Shown here piece by piece: positions 24,812 to 33,024 of a stretch of 47,476 bases of DNA (position 1 is its first letter; each line of letters starts with the position of its first letter). Below the pieces are notes generated by a model. That model was given only the letters and a program-made list of their open reading frames with translations. It did no database searches and had not been told where the DNA came from. This stretch comes from Oscillospiraceae bacterium (GTDB lineage: Bacteria; Bacillota; Clostridia; Oscillospirales; Acutalibacteraceae). The position numbers were made by a program, and so were the translations under genes. The DNA lies in NCBI GenBank assembly GCA_902792905.1, contig CADBBH010000015.1, forward strand, positions 1 through 47,476, given 5' to 3'.

Positions 24812-26089
24812 TTATGATACAAACTTTTTGATATCGGAAGCGCAGGCGTTTTCCTTTGCGACCGCGAGCATCAGCTTTATTCTGTTTTCCTGATTGACCT
24901 TGGTCGCGCCCGGGTCGTAGTCGATGGGTACGATATTTGAATCGGGATAGATTTCGCGCAGCTTTCTTATCATGCCCTTGCCGACTATGTGATTCGGAAG
25001 GCACCCGAAGGGCTGGGCGCAGACGATATTGCCGTAGCCGCTCTCGGCGAGTTCCATCATTTCAGCTGTCAGAAGCCATCCCTCACCCATCTTGCAACCG
25101 TAGCCCATAACAGGTTTGATAAGCTCGCGCAAATGCATATATGAGCCGGGCGCTGTGAAATCGCCGTATGCTTTGACTGCGCTGATGATGCATTTCTCTA
25201 TATGAAGCATATATCTCATAAGCAGTTTCATAAAGAATTTCTTAAGTTTCTTGCCGCCGTAGAGGCGGATATCTTCGATACGGTTATCGGTTTTGAAGAG
25301 TACAAATCCCATAAGGCCGGGAACGTTGACCTCACATCCCTGACTGAGAAGAAAATCTTCAAGATTATTGTTGCCGAGAGGAGAATACTTGACATATATT
25401 TCGCCGACGATGCCGACCTTGATTTTTTCCTCTTTGCGAACAGCTATCATCGAGAAATCCCTTGTGATTTTGGGAAGAACCGTTTTAAGAGCTATTACGC
25501 CGAAGCCCCTGTTTTTATCAAACATATCGATAAGCTTCGTTATCCATTTCTCAACCATGAAATCGGTCTCGCCCTCGTTGAGTTCATAGGGCTTTACCTG
25601 ATTCTTAAGAAGCATAATGAGATCGCCGTAAATGAGGCAGGAGAGAAATTTCATCGCCATAACCGGAGTGAATTTAAATCCCGAATTCTTTTCAAGTCCG
25701 GAGAGATTGAGTGAAATTACGGGAACATAGCCGTACCCGGTCTTTTTCAGCGCTTTTCTGAGAAGATGAATATAATTCGACGCCCTGCATCCGCCGCCGG
25801 TCTGGGTAATAAGAAGCGCGGTTTTATGAGGATCGTATTTGCCGCTCTTGAGAGCGTTGATAAGCTGGCCGATTACGAGGAGCGCGGGGTAGCAGGTATC
25901 GTTATGAACTGTATTGAGTCCGTCATCCACTATATCCCTGCCGGTGGTTTTCAAAAGCTCGGTCTTGTAGCCGTGCTGCTTCAAGACTCTGTTGAGAAGC
26001 TCGAAATGAATCTGAGCCATATTCGGGATGAGAATGGTGTAATCCTTTCTCATTTCCTTTGTGAATTCGATTCTGTCTTGCGTATTCAT
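24812..26089 (-). CDS. 2-hydroxyacyl-CoA dehydratase-like subunit
   Basis: The 425-residue protein resembles the domain found at the C-terminus of large activase-type proteins and in 2-hydroxyacyl-CoA dehydratases. Conserved cysteines are in NDTCYPALL, GGGCRASNY, GYGCKMGEG and QPFGCLPNH; they could hold an iron-sulfur cluster. The start is put at ATG 26089 with GGAG 8 bases upstream; GTG 26098 is the alternative and would overlap the activase gene as GTGA. In many Clostridia this domain is fused to the activase; here the two are separate, overlapping or abutting genes. Substrate is unknown. Confidence 0.8.
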   Translation of the reverse strand: MNTQDRIEFTKEMRKDYTILIPNMAQIHFELLNRVLKQHGYKTELLKTTGRDIVDDGLNTVHNDTCYPALLVIGQLINALKSGKYDPHKTALLITQTGGGCRASNYIHLLRKALKKTGYGYVPVISLNLSGLEKNSGFKFTPVMAMKFLSCLIYGDLIMLLKNQVKPYELNEGETDFMVEKWITKLIDMFDKNRGFGVIALKTVLPKITRDFSMIAVRKEEKIKVGIVGEIYVKYSPLGNNNLEDFLLSQGCEVNVPGLMGFVLFKTDNRIEDIRLYGGKKLKKFFMKLLMRYMLHIEKCIISAVKAYGDFTAPGSYMHLRELIKPVMGYGCKMGEGWLLTAEMMELAESGYGNIVCAQPFGCLPNHIVGKGMIRKLREIYPDSNIVPIDYDPGATKVNQENRIKLMLAVAKENACASDIKKFVS

Positions 26090-26094
26090 GATAA

Positions 26095-29001
26095 TCACTC
26101 CAATCCCAGGGCGGCAAACAAACTGCGCAGTCTGATTTTTACGGCGCCGAGATTTGTTATTTCGTCGATTTTTATCTGAGTATATATTCTGTCTTTACTT
26201 TCGAGTATTGAGCGGACTTCATCGGTTGTTATGGCGTCGGTGCCGCATCCGAACGAGACAAGCTGAACGAGATTGATTCTGCTGTCCTGAGATTCCGCAA
26301 CATATTTAGCCGCGGCATAGAGACGCGAATGATAGGTCCACTGGTCAAGAACATTTGTGTTGAATTTTGAAATATGCTCGCTGATTGAATCCTCAGTTAC
26401 AAGCACGGCTCCGCATTCACAGATGAGCTTGTCAATACCGTGGTTAATCTCACTGTCAAGGTGATAAGGTCTGCCGCAGAGGATTATTACGGGCAGATTC
26501 TTTTCTTTGGCGAGAGAAATATATTCGTCGCCTTTAAGACGCACAGCGTTCATATACGCATCGTATTCGGCGTATGCGGCGTTTACCGCGCTCTCCGTTT
26601 CTTTCAGCGAAATCTTTCCGAGACGCTCGCAGACGATTTTATGAATTCTCGGCACGAAATCGTCCCTGCGGTGAAGTCCGACATAATCCCAGATGAGATT
26701 GAGTTCGCCCAGCGAAGCGCTGTTTGAGCGGATTACTTCGGGATAGTAAGCAACAACGGGACAATTATAATTGTTATCGCCGAGACCCTCATCCACATTA
26801 TAGGTCATACAGGGATAGAAAATATCTTTAATCCCCTCTTTAACCAGGTATTCGATGTGGCCGTGCATGAGCTTCGCCGGATAACATACCGTATCGGACG
26901 GGATGGAATGCTGACCGAGCAGATAAGTCTTTCTCGTGGATTCGGGAGATACAACGACCTCAAATCCGAGACGGGTAAAGAAAGTGTGCCAGAACGGCAG
27001 AAGTTCAAACATATTGAGGCCCATCGGGATTCCGATTCTGCCTCTCGTTCCTTTGACAGGCTGATACTGTGAGAGCAGTTCTCTCTTATAATCATATAAA
27101 TTATACTGAACCTTACCCGCAGTTCCGCTCACGGGTTTGCTGCATCTGTTGCCGCCGATGAATTTTCTGCCTGAATTGAAGGTATTCACAGTCAGACGGC
27201 AGGCGTTTGAGCATCCGTTGCAGGTAATCGCTTTTACTTTATGCTCAAATACGGCAAGTTCTTCCCTACCGAGAATCGACGATTCGCCTTTGCAATGCTC
27301 CATCGCGTAGATTGCCGCGCCGTAAGCACCCATAAGCCCCGAAATATCGGGCCTGACAACCTCTCTGCCTATCTCCTTCTCAAACGCTCTGAGAACCGCG
27401 TCATTGAGGAAGGTTCCGCCCTGAACGACGATATTCTTTCCGAGATCGTCTGCATTTGAAGCTCGTATAACTTTATAAATCGCGTTTTTGATAACGCTGA
27501 TTGAAAGACCGGCCGAAATATTTTCGATTGTTGCGCCGTCCTTCTGAGCCTGCTTGACCGAGGAATTCATAAAAACGGTGCATCTTGAGCCGAGGTCAAC
27601 GGGCTTATCGGCAAACAGACCGATTTTCGCAAAATCGGCTATGCTGTAATTCCAGGCGCTCGCGAAGGTCTGAAGGAACGAGCCGCAGCCTGAGGAACAC
27701 GCTTCGTTCAGGAAAATATTATCGATGACGCCGTTCCTGATTTTGAAACACTTTATATCCTGGCCGCCGATATCGATAATAAAGTCAACATCGCTTCTGA
27801 AGCGTTTCGCGGAGGTGTAGTGAGCGATGGTTTCAACTATGCCCATATCGGCGTTGAATGCATTTTTGATTATTTCTTCGCCGTAACCGGTGACTGCGGA
27901 ATAAGCGATTGCGCAGCCCGGATATTTATCATAGAATTCAATAAGAAAATCGCGCACGGCGGGGACGGGATTGCCGCTGTTTGACATATACTTGCTGAAA
28001 ACAATTTCCGCTTTTTCATTGATAACAGCGCATTTAATCGTAGTTGAGCCGGCATCTATACCGAGATAAACCTTCTCACCGTTTTCAATCCTCTCAACGG
28101 TCTTTACCGTTTCTTTCGCGTGACGCGCAGTAAACTTCTCATACTCATCTTTATCCGCAAACAGTGGCGGACAGCTGAGATAACCGCTTTCGGATTTATA
28201 ATTGCCGATTTCTTCTATTATTTCTTTGATGTTAACGCAATTGCTCTCGGGTGAATATGCTGCGCCCATCGCGACATAATAAAGCGAATTATCAGGGCAG
28301 ATACCTTTGAGGCCGAGAGTTTCGTCAAAGGATTTGCGAAGCTCGGGCAGGAAAGAGAGCGGGCCGCCGAGATAGACAACACTGCCCTCAATAGGTCTTC
28401 CCTGAGACAGACCGGCGACTGTCTGATTGACGACCGCTTTGAATATACTCGCGGCTATGTCGCTCTTCTTTGCCCCCTGATTGAGAAGGGGCTGAATATC
28501 GGATTTTGCGAATACGCCGCATCTTGAAGCGATTGTATATATCTTTTCGCTCTTTTCTGCAAGAGCGTTGATTTCATCGGTTTCCACTCCGAGCAGATTT
28601 GCCATCTGATCGATGAAAGCGCCTGTACCGCCGGCGCAGGAGCCGTTCATACGCACTTCGGTTCCGCCCGTAAAGAAAAGAATTTTCGCGTCTTCGCCGC
28701 CTAGTTCGATTACCGCGTCGGTATCCGGCAGGAGCTTCTTGACAGCAATCCTTGTCGCGTACACTTCCTGAACAAACGGGAGCGAAAGCTGCTGTGCAAA
28801 CCCCATACCGGCTGAACCGGAAACAACAAGAGAAATCTCTTTAATCTCAGGAAACTGCCCGGATATTTCAGTGAGGAGCTCCGCAGATTTAGAAGTAATC
28901 TGCGAAAAATGCCTCATATATTTTTTAAATACTATTTCTTCATTATCATTCAGCGCTACGCACTTGAGAGTGGTAGAGCCGACATCAAGACCGATTTTCA
29001 T
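26095..29001 (-). CDS. double ASKHA (BadF/BcrA-type) dehydratase activase with DUF2229
   Basis: Two activase modules of the acetate/sugar-kinase/Hsp70 fold stand in tandem. The first begins MKIGLDVGSTTLKCV, with GGEDAK and GSCAGGTGAF; the second begins LGIDAGSTTIKCAV near 318, with GGQDIK and ACSSGCGSF. Cysteines in ASRCGVF and GSRCTVF fit the [4Fe-4S] cluster of HgdC-like activators. A DUF2229-type part with ITCNGCSNAC follows. Such activators drive ATP-dependent one-electron reduction of dehydratases. The start at ATG 29001 has GGAGG five bases upstream; a further upstream start overlaps the small gene. 968 residues. Confidence 0.85.
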   Translation of the reverse strand: MKIGLDVGSTTLKCVALNDNEEIVFKKYMRHFSQITSKSAELLTEISGQFPEIKEISLVVSGSAGMGFAQQLSLPFVQEVYATRIAVKKLLPDTDAVIELGGEDAKILFFTGGTEVRMNGSCAGGTGAFIDQMANLLGVETDEINALAEKSEKIYTIASRCGVFAKSDIQPLLNQGAKKSDIAASIFKAVVNQTVAGLSQGRPIEGSVVYLGGPLSFLPELRKSFDETLGLKGICPDNSLYYVAMGAAYSPESNCVNIKEIIEEIGNYKSESGYLSCPPLFADKDEYEKFTARHAKETVKTVERIENGEKVYLGIDAGSTTIKCAVINEKAEIVFSKYMSNSGNPVPAVRDFLIEFYDKYPGCAIAYSAVTGYGEEIIKNAFNADMGIVETIAHYTSAKRFRSDVDFIIDIGGQDIKCFKIRNGVIDNIFLNEACSSGCGSFLQTFASAWNYSIADFAKIGLFADKPVDLGSRCTVFMNSSVKQAQKDGATIENISAGLSISVIKNAIYKVIRASNADDLGKNIVVQGGTFLNDAVLRAFEKEIGREVVRPDISGLMGAYGAAIYAMEHCKGESSILGREELAVFEHKVKAITCNGCSNACRLTVNTFNSGRKFIGGNRCSKPVSGTAGKVQYNLYDYKRELLSQYQPVKGTRGRIGIPMGLNMFELLPFWHTFFTRLGFEVVVSPESTRKTYLLGQHSIPSDTVCYPAKLMHGHIEYLVKEGIKDIFYPCMTYNVDEGLGDNNYNCPVVAYYPEVIRSNSASLGELNLIWDYVGLHRRDDFVPRIHKIVCERLGKISLKETESAVNAAYAEYDAYMNAVRLKGDEYISLAKEKNLPVIILCGRPYHLDSEINHGIDKLICECGAVLVTEDSISEHISKFNTNVLDQWTYHSRLYAAAKYVAESQDSRINLVQLVSFGCGTDAITTDEVRSILESKDRIYTQIKIDEITNLGAVKIRLRSLFAALGLE

Positions 29002-29021
29002 TACATCCTCCGGTATGCCGA

Positions 29022-29246
29022 TCAATCGGCCTTTAGAAATTTATTCAGAAGTTTCACCGTGCCGATACCGGCAGCAACCGCCGCTATTCCGGAAACCGCA
29101 ACAACGGCAGAGAGATACTTATTGGTATTCTCATAATTATATGTGCTTGAAAGCGTTTTATTGATTATCTTCGCCTGAACATCGCTCGGGATATCCACCG
29201 AAGACATAACTCTTCTGTATTCGCTTACAGCCTCTTTGTTAGTCAT
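29022..29246 (-). CDS. small membrane protein coupled to an ECF sigma factor
   Basis: The 74-residue protein has a polar N-terminal half and one hydrophobic helix (about 44-66). Its ATG overlaps the end of the sigma factor gene by eight bases (ATGACTAA), with GGAGAG inside the sigma gene. Coupling to an ECF sigma factor suggests a partner or anti-sigma factor, but the soluble part (about 40 residues) is short and shows no ZAS motif. Function is unknown. Confidence 0.7.
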   Translation of the reverse strand: MTNKEAVSEYRRVMSSVDIPSDVQAKIINKTLSSTYNYENTNKYLSAVVAVSGIAAVAAGIGTVKLLNKFLKAD

Positions 29247-29754
29247 TCAAATCACTCTCCATAATCTTTCTGAGTTTGGTTCTGCCGGTCTGCATTCTCT
29301 TTCTGACTGCGTCGGCATTGATACCCGTTATTTCGGAAATCTCGCTCGCGGTGTATCCCTCTATATAATGTAAATCCATTACTATCTTATATTTTGCGGG
29401 AAGGGACATGATTGCATCGAAAACTCCGCTGTCCTCTTCGCTGACTCCGACCTCTCTGATTTCATCAAGCGAGAGAGAATATCTGCGGATATTGAATTTA
29501 TTGATATTCTTGCATATATTTGTCGACACTCTGATAAGCCAGGCTTTTTCATGCTCTTCATTAATAAACTGCGGTGCCTTTGTCATAAGCTTAATAAAAG
29601 TATCCTGAACCGCATCCTCAGCGTCGTCATAATCGCGAAGCAGAGTAAAGCACAGACGGAAAAGCATCTTGCTGTATTTCTCAACAGAGCTCTCAATATA
29701 TGAAGCGGCTAAATAATTTTCCGCGTTTTTCAATTGATCTTCGATGATAAACAC
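29239..29754 (-). CDS. ECF-type RNA polymerase sigma factor
   Basis: Region 2 is seen in FRLCFTLLRDYDDAEDAVQDTFIKL, split by the usual acidic DAED segment, and region 4 in LPAKYKIVMDLHYIEGYTASEIAE-type sequence with the helix-turn-helix INADAVRKRMQTGR. At 171 residues it has the normal ECF length. The start is GTG 29754, with GGAAG ten bases upstream; the longer open frame before it is cysteine-rich and unlike the family. It leads the four-gene minus unit with the small membrane protein, the activase and the dehydratase-like gene. Confidence 0.9.
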   Translation of the reverse strand: MFIIEDQLKNAENYLAASYIESSVEKYSKMLFRLCFTLLRDYDDAEDAVQDTFIKLMTKAPQFINEEHEKAWLIRVSTNICKNINKFNIRRYSLSLDEIREVGVSEEDSGVFDAIMSLPAKYKIVMDLHYIEGYTASEISEITGINADAVRKRMQTGRTKLRKIMESDLND

Positions 29755-30024
29755 CCCGATTTCGCTTCCATAATAAATACAATTCAAAAAGCCAAAATGT
29801 GAATTATTGTCCCGTAAACAAACTGTAAAGAAAATATGAATAGTTATTGAACATGCACAAACAGATATTAAAATCATTGTATATTATAACAATAAGTATA
29901 ATAAAATACCACTAAATGTTGCATTTAAAAAATAAATCATATACAAGACCAAAATATCAGACTCGAGTTCAGTTTTCTTGTGCAAATTGATATAATTTCA
30001 AAATTATCCGGGAATTTTTCGATT
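29755..30024. other. divergent intergenic region
   Basis: AT-rich stretch between the ECF sigma gene and the sulfur operon. It holds TTGTGCAAA at 29978-29986 and, on the minus strand, TTTGTGCA at 29854-29861. TATAAT-like hexamers occur on the minus strand, but no -35 partner is convincing. No gene seen. Confidence 0.5.
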
Positions 30025-30059
30025 TACCTATTGACATAGTAGGTAAGTGGTATTATAAT
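30025..30059 (+). promoter_or_regulatory. promoter and operator of the iscS operon
   Basis: TTGACA (30031-30036) and TATAAT (30054-30059) with a 17-base spacer form a perfect promoter. TACCTA (30025-30030) and TAGGTA (30040-30045) make an inverted repeat with a 9-base spacer that encloses the -35. The pattern resembles operators of Rrf2-family regulators (IscR, CymR), which control Fe-S and cysteine genes in Firmicutes. Repression when bound is inferred from the overlap; the regulator is not in this window. Confidence 0.7.
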
Positions 30060-30091
30060 GTCAAAAAACAGACGTACGGAGATAACAATTT

Positions 30092-31279
30092 ATGAACATA
30101 TATGCAGACAATGCCGCCACAACAAAAATGAGCGATGCGGCGGCTGAAATAATGACACAATATAATAAGGAATATTACGGTAACGCATCCAGCTTATATA
30201 CATTAGGACAGAAAGCCAAAGAAAAACTTGAAGAAGCGCGATGTATTATCGCCGGCATAATTAATGCCGAGCCATCCGAGATTATCTTTACCTCCGGCGG
30301 AAGCGAATCCGACAACCAGGCGCTGCTTTCGGCATCCGAGAACGGTAAGAAAAACGGCAAAATGCACATTATCTCTTCCGCGTTTGAACATCACGCGATT
30401 CTGCATACATTAAAGAAACTTGAAAAGAACGGTTTTGAAGTTACTCTCCTCCCCGTCCACGAAAACGGAATAATACATCCCGATGAAATCGACGCGGCGA
30501 TCAGGGAAGACACCTGCCTTGTGACAATAATGACCGCCAATAACGAAATCGGCACAATACAGCCGATAAAGGAAATCGGTGAAATCTGCAAAAACCGCGG
30601 CGTACCGTTCCACACGGACGCAGTTCAGGCAATCGGTCATCAGCTGATAGATGTTAAAGAGCAGAATATTGATATGCTCTCGGCATCAGCTCATAAATTT
30701 CACGGCCCCAAGGGCGTAGGATTCCTATATGTTAAAAAAGGAATCAGAATATCTAATTTAATTGAAGGCGGAGCGCAGGAAAGAGGCAAGCGCGCGGGCA
30801 CAGAAAATCTTCCCGGCATAATGGCGATGGCAGTCGCTCTGAAAGAATCCGCCGACAATATGGAAACAGCAAATGCTCATAAATCCGAAATCAGAGACTA
30901 TATCATAAAAGGTCTCTCCGAAATCCCCCACTCCGCCCTCAACGGAGACGCGCGAATGCGACTGTCCGGAAACGTAAATTTCAGTTTCGAGGGAATTGAA
31001 GGCGAATCGCTGCTAATTCTGCTTGATATGAAAGGCATAAGCTGTTCATCCGGAAGCGCCTGTACATCCGGTTCGCTGGATCCGAGTCACGTGCTGCTTG
31101 CAATCGGCAGGATTCACGATGTAGCTCACGGCTCGCTGAGATTGTCTTTAGGTGAGGAAATCACGCTTGAAGAAGCTGATTATATAATTTCGGCGGTCAA
31201 AGAGGTCGTCGAATACCTCAGAGGCATCTCTCCGGTATGGAGAGACCTCGTATCGGGCAAAAGAGAATTCATTTTATAA
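30092..31279 (+). CDS. iscS: cysteine desulfurase, IscS/NifS type
   Basis: The enzyme releases sulfur from cysteine for Fe-S clusters. The 395-residue protein has the PLP Lys202 in SASAHKFHGPKG, TANNEIGTIQPI, and the active Cys324 in SSGSACTSGSLDPSH. It is followed 36 bases later by an IscU-like scaffold and then by a sulfhydrylase, so sulfur mobilisation and assimilation are under one promoter. CGGAGATAAC precedes the ATG. Substrate role between Fe-S assembly and thio-cofactor synthesis cannot be separated from sequence. Confidence 0.95.
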   Translation: MNIYADNAATTKMSDAAAEIMTQYNKEYYGNASSLYTLGQKAKEKLEEARCIIAGIINAEPSEIIFTSGGSESDNQALLSASENGKKNGKMHIISSAFEHHAILHTLKKLEKNGFEVTLLPVHENGIIHPDEIDAAIREDTCLVTIMTANNEIGTIQPIKEIGEICKNRGVPFHTDAVQAIGHQLIDVKEQNIDMLSASAHKFHGPKGVGFLYVKKGIRISNLIEGGAQERGKRAGTENLPGIMAMAVALKESADNMETANAHKSEIRDYIIKGLSEIPHSALNGDARMRLSGNVNFSFEGIEGESLLILLDMKGISCSSGSACTSGSLDPSHVLLAIGRIHDVAHGSLRLSLGEEITLEEADYIISAVKEVVEYLRGISPVWRDLVSGKREFIL

Positions 31280-31315
31280 AGGAATTATCATAGCATATTC
31301 CAAGGAGGTATCTAT

Positions 31316-31699
31316 ATGGCTTTATACAGCGAAAAGGTAATGCAGCATTTTCTCCACCCGCAGAACATCGGAATTATTGAAGATGCAGACGCAGTCGGCG
31401 AAGCCGGCAATGCGAAATGCGGAGATATTATGCGAATGTATCTCAAAATAGATGATGACGTAATTACAGACGTAAAATTTGAAACTTTCGGTTGCGCGAG
31501 CGCAATTGCATCAAGCTCAATGGCAACCGAGCTCATAAAAGGAAAGCCCGTCGCAGAGGCGGCGGAACTCACAAACAAGGCGGTTGCAGAGGCGCTTGAC
31601 GGTCTCCCCGCCCATAAAATGCACTGCTCTGTACTCGCAGAAGAGGCAATCAGAGACGCATTGGAAAACTATAATAAAAACAAGGAGAATAAACCATGA
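31316..31699 (+). CDS. iscU: IscU/NifU-type Fe-S scaffold protein
   Basis: The 127-residue protein has the three scaffold cysteines Cys35, Cys60 and Cys104 in GNAKCGD, FGCASAI and HKMHCSVLA, with Asp37 next to the first. It receives sulfur from IscS and builds a [2Fe-2S] or [4Fe-4S] cluster. It has a strong AAGGAGG site, and its stop overlaps the start of the next gene (ATGA). No iscA, hscA or ferredoxin follows, as is usual for Clostridia. Confidence 0.95.
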   Translation: MALYSEKVMQHFLHPQNIGIIEDADAVGEAGNAKCGDIMRMYLKIDDDVITDVKFETFGCASAIASSSMATELIKGKPVAEAAELTNKAVAEALDGLPAHKMHCSVLAEEAIRDALENYNKNKENKP

Positions 31700-32976
31700 G
31701 TTATAAATTTGAAACATTACAGTTACACGTAGGTCAGGAGCAGGCGGATCCCGCCACCGATTCAAGAGCGGTCCCCATTTATCAGACAACTTCTTATGTA
31801 TTCCATAATTCAAAACACGCGGCAGACCGTTTCGGTCTGGCAGACCCCGGCAACATTTACGGCAGACTAACCAATTCCACTCAGGATGTGCTCGAAAAGA
31901 GAGTGGCGGCGCTTGAAGGCGGCTCGGCGGCTCTCGCGGTTGCATCTGGCGCGGCGGCCATTTCGTATACAATCGAGGCCCTCGCGGCAAACGGCGGGCA
32001 TATCGTAGCGCAGAAAACCATATACGGCGGCAGCTTCAATCTTCTCTCCCACACCCTGCCTCAATACGGAATTGAGACAACATTCGTTGACGCTCACAAT
32101 CTCGCCGAAGTTGAAGGAGCGATCAAAGAGAATACACGGGCGATATATCTTGAAACTCTCGGTAATCCCAACAGTGATATTCCCGACATTGACGCGATTT
32201 CAGAGCTTGCTCACAAGTACGGTCTGCCGGTAGTTGTTGATAACACTTTCGGAACCCCCTACCTCATCAGACCTATAGAACACGGTGCCGACATAGTTGT
32301 TCATTCGGCAACCAAATTCCTCGGAGGTCATGGAACAACACTCGGCGGAATCATTGTTGAAAGCGGAAAATTCAACTGGAAAGCAAGCGGTAAATATCCC
32401 AACATCGCAGAAGCGAATCCGAGCTATCACGGCGTTTCATTTTATGATGTTGTAGGGCCCGCGGCATTTGTAACCTACATCAGAGCGATTCTTTTAAGAG
32501 ATACCGGCGCGGCCATTTCGCCCTTCAACGCGTTTCTTCTGCTTCAGGGCATTGAAACACTTTCTCTCCGCCTTGAAAGACACGCGGAAAATACAAAGAA
32601 AGTGGTCGAATATCTCTCAAATCACCCGCTTGTTGAGAAGGTTAACCATCCTTCACTTCCCGATCATACCGACAACGCGCTTTATAATAAGTATTTTCCG
32701 AACGGCGGAGCTTCAATTTTCACTTTCCGGATTAAAGGCGGCAGAGAAGAAGCCTGGAAATTCATCGATGGTCTTGAAATATTCTCACTGCTCGCGAATG
32801 TCGCGGATGTCAAGAGTCTTGTAATCCATCCCGCATCAACAACGCATTCTCAGCTCTCGACCGAAGAACTGGCCGATCAGGGAATCTATGAAAATACCAT
32901 TCGTCTTTCAATAGGTACAGAACATATAGACGACATCATCGCCGATCTTGAAAAAGGTTTCGCTGCAATTAAATAA
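31696..32976 (+). CDS. O-acetylhomoserine sulfhydrylase (MetY-like)
   Basis: This PLP enzyme of the Cys/Met-metabolism family has 426 residues. PLP Lys207 is in HSATKFLGGHG, with YGRLTNST, ALAVASGAAAI and VVDNTFGTPYL around the cofactor. The length and the pattern NPTSR-like YGRLTNSTQ favour O-acetylhomoserine (or O-acetylserine) sulfhydrylase over cystathionine gamma-synthase. It makes homocysteine or a related thiol from sulfide. Coupled to iscU (ATGA overlap), it suggests that sulfide release and capture are regulated together. Exact substrate is not certain. Confidence 0.88.
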   Translation: MSYKFETLQLHVGQEQADPATDSRAVPIYQTTSYVFHNSKHAADRFGLADPGNIYGRLTNSTQDVLEKRVAALEGGSAALAVASGAAAISYTIEALAANGGHIVAQKTIYGGSFNLLSHTLPQYGIETTFVDAHNLAEVEGAIKENTRAIYLETLGNPNSDIPDIDAISELAHKYGLPVVVDNTFGTPYLIRPIEHGADIVVHSATKFLGGHGTTLGGIIVESGKFNWKASGKYPNIAEANPSYHGVSFYDVVGPAAFVTYIRAILLRDTGAAISPFNAFLLLQGIETLSLRLERHAENTKKVVEYLSNHPLVEKVNHPSLPDHTDNALYNKYFPNGGASIFTFRIKGGREEAWKFIDGLEIFSLLANVADVKSLVIHPASTTHSQLSTEELADQGIYENTIRLSIGTEHIDDIIADLEKGFAAIK

Positions 32977-32989
32977 GCATTAAAATATC

Positions 32990-33021
32990 AAACCCGCAGG
33001 ATTGAAATTTCCTGCGGGTTT
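32990..33021. terminator. bidirectional terminator
   Basis: AAACCCGCAGGA-ttgaaatt-TCCTGCGGGTTT, a 12-bp stem between convergent genes. ATTTTATT follows on the plus strand. Confidence 0.9.
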
Positions 33022-33024
33022 ATT

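Noticed and set aside
26095-26098. frameshift splitting one large activase-dehydratase protein
   Set aside because: The GTGA overlap and a GGAG site before ATG 26089 are normal for two coupled genes, and both ends look complete. It cannot be fully excluded without relatives.
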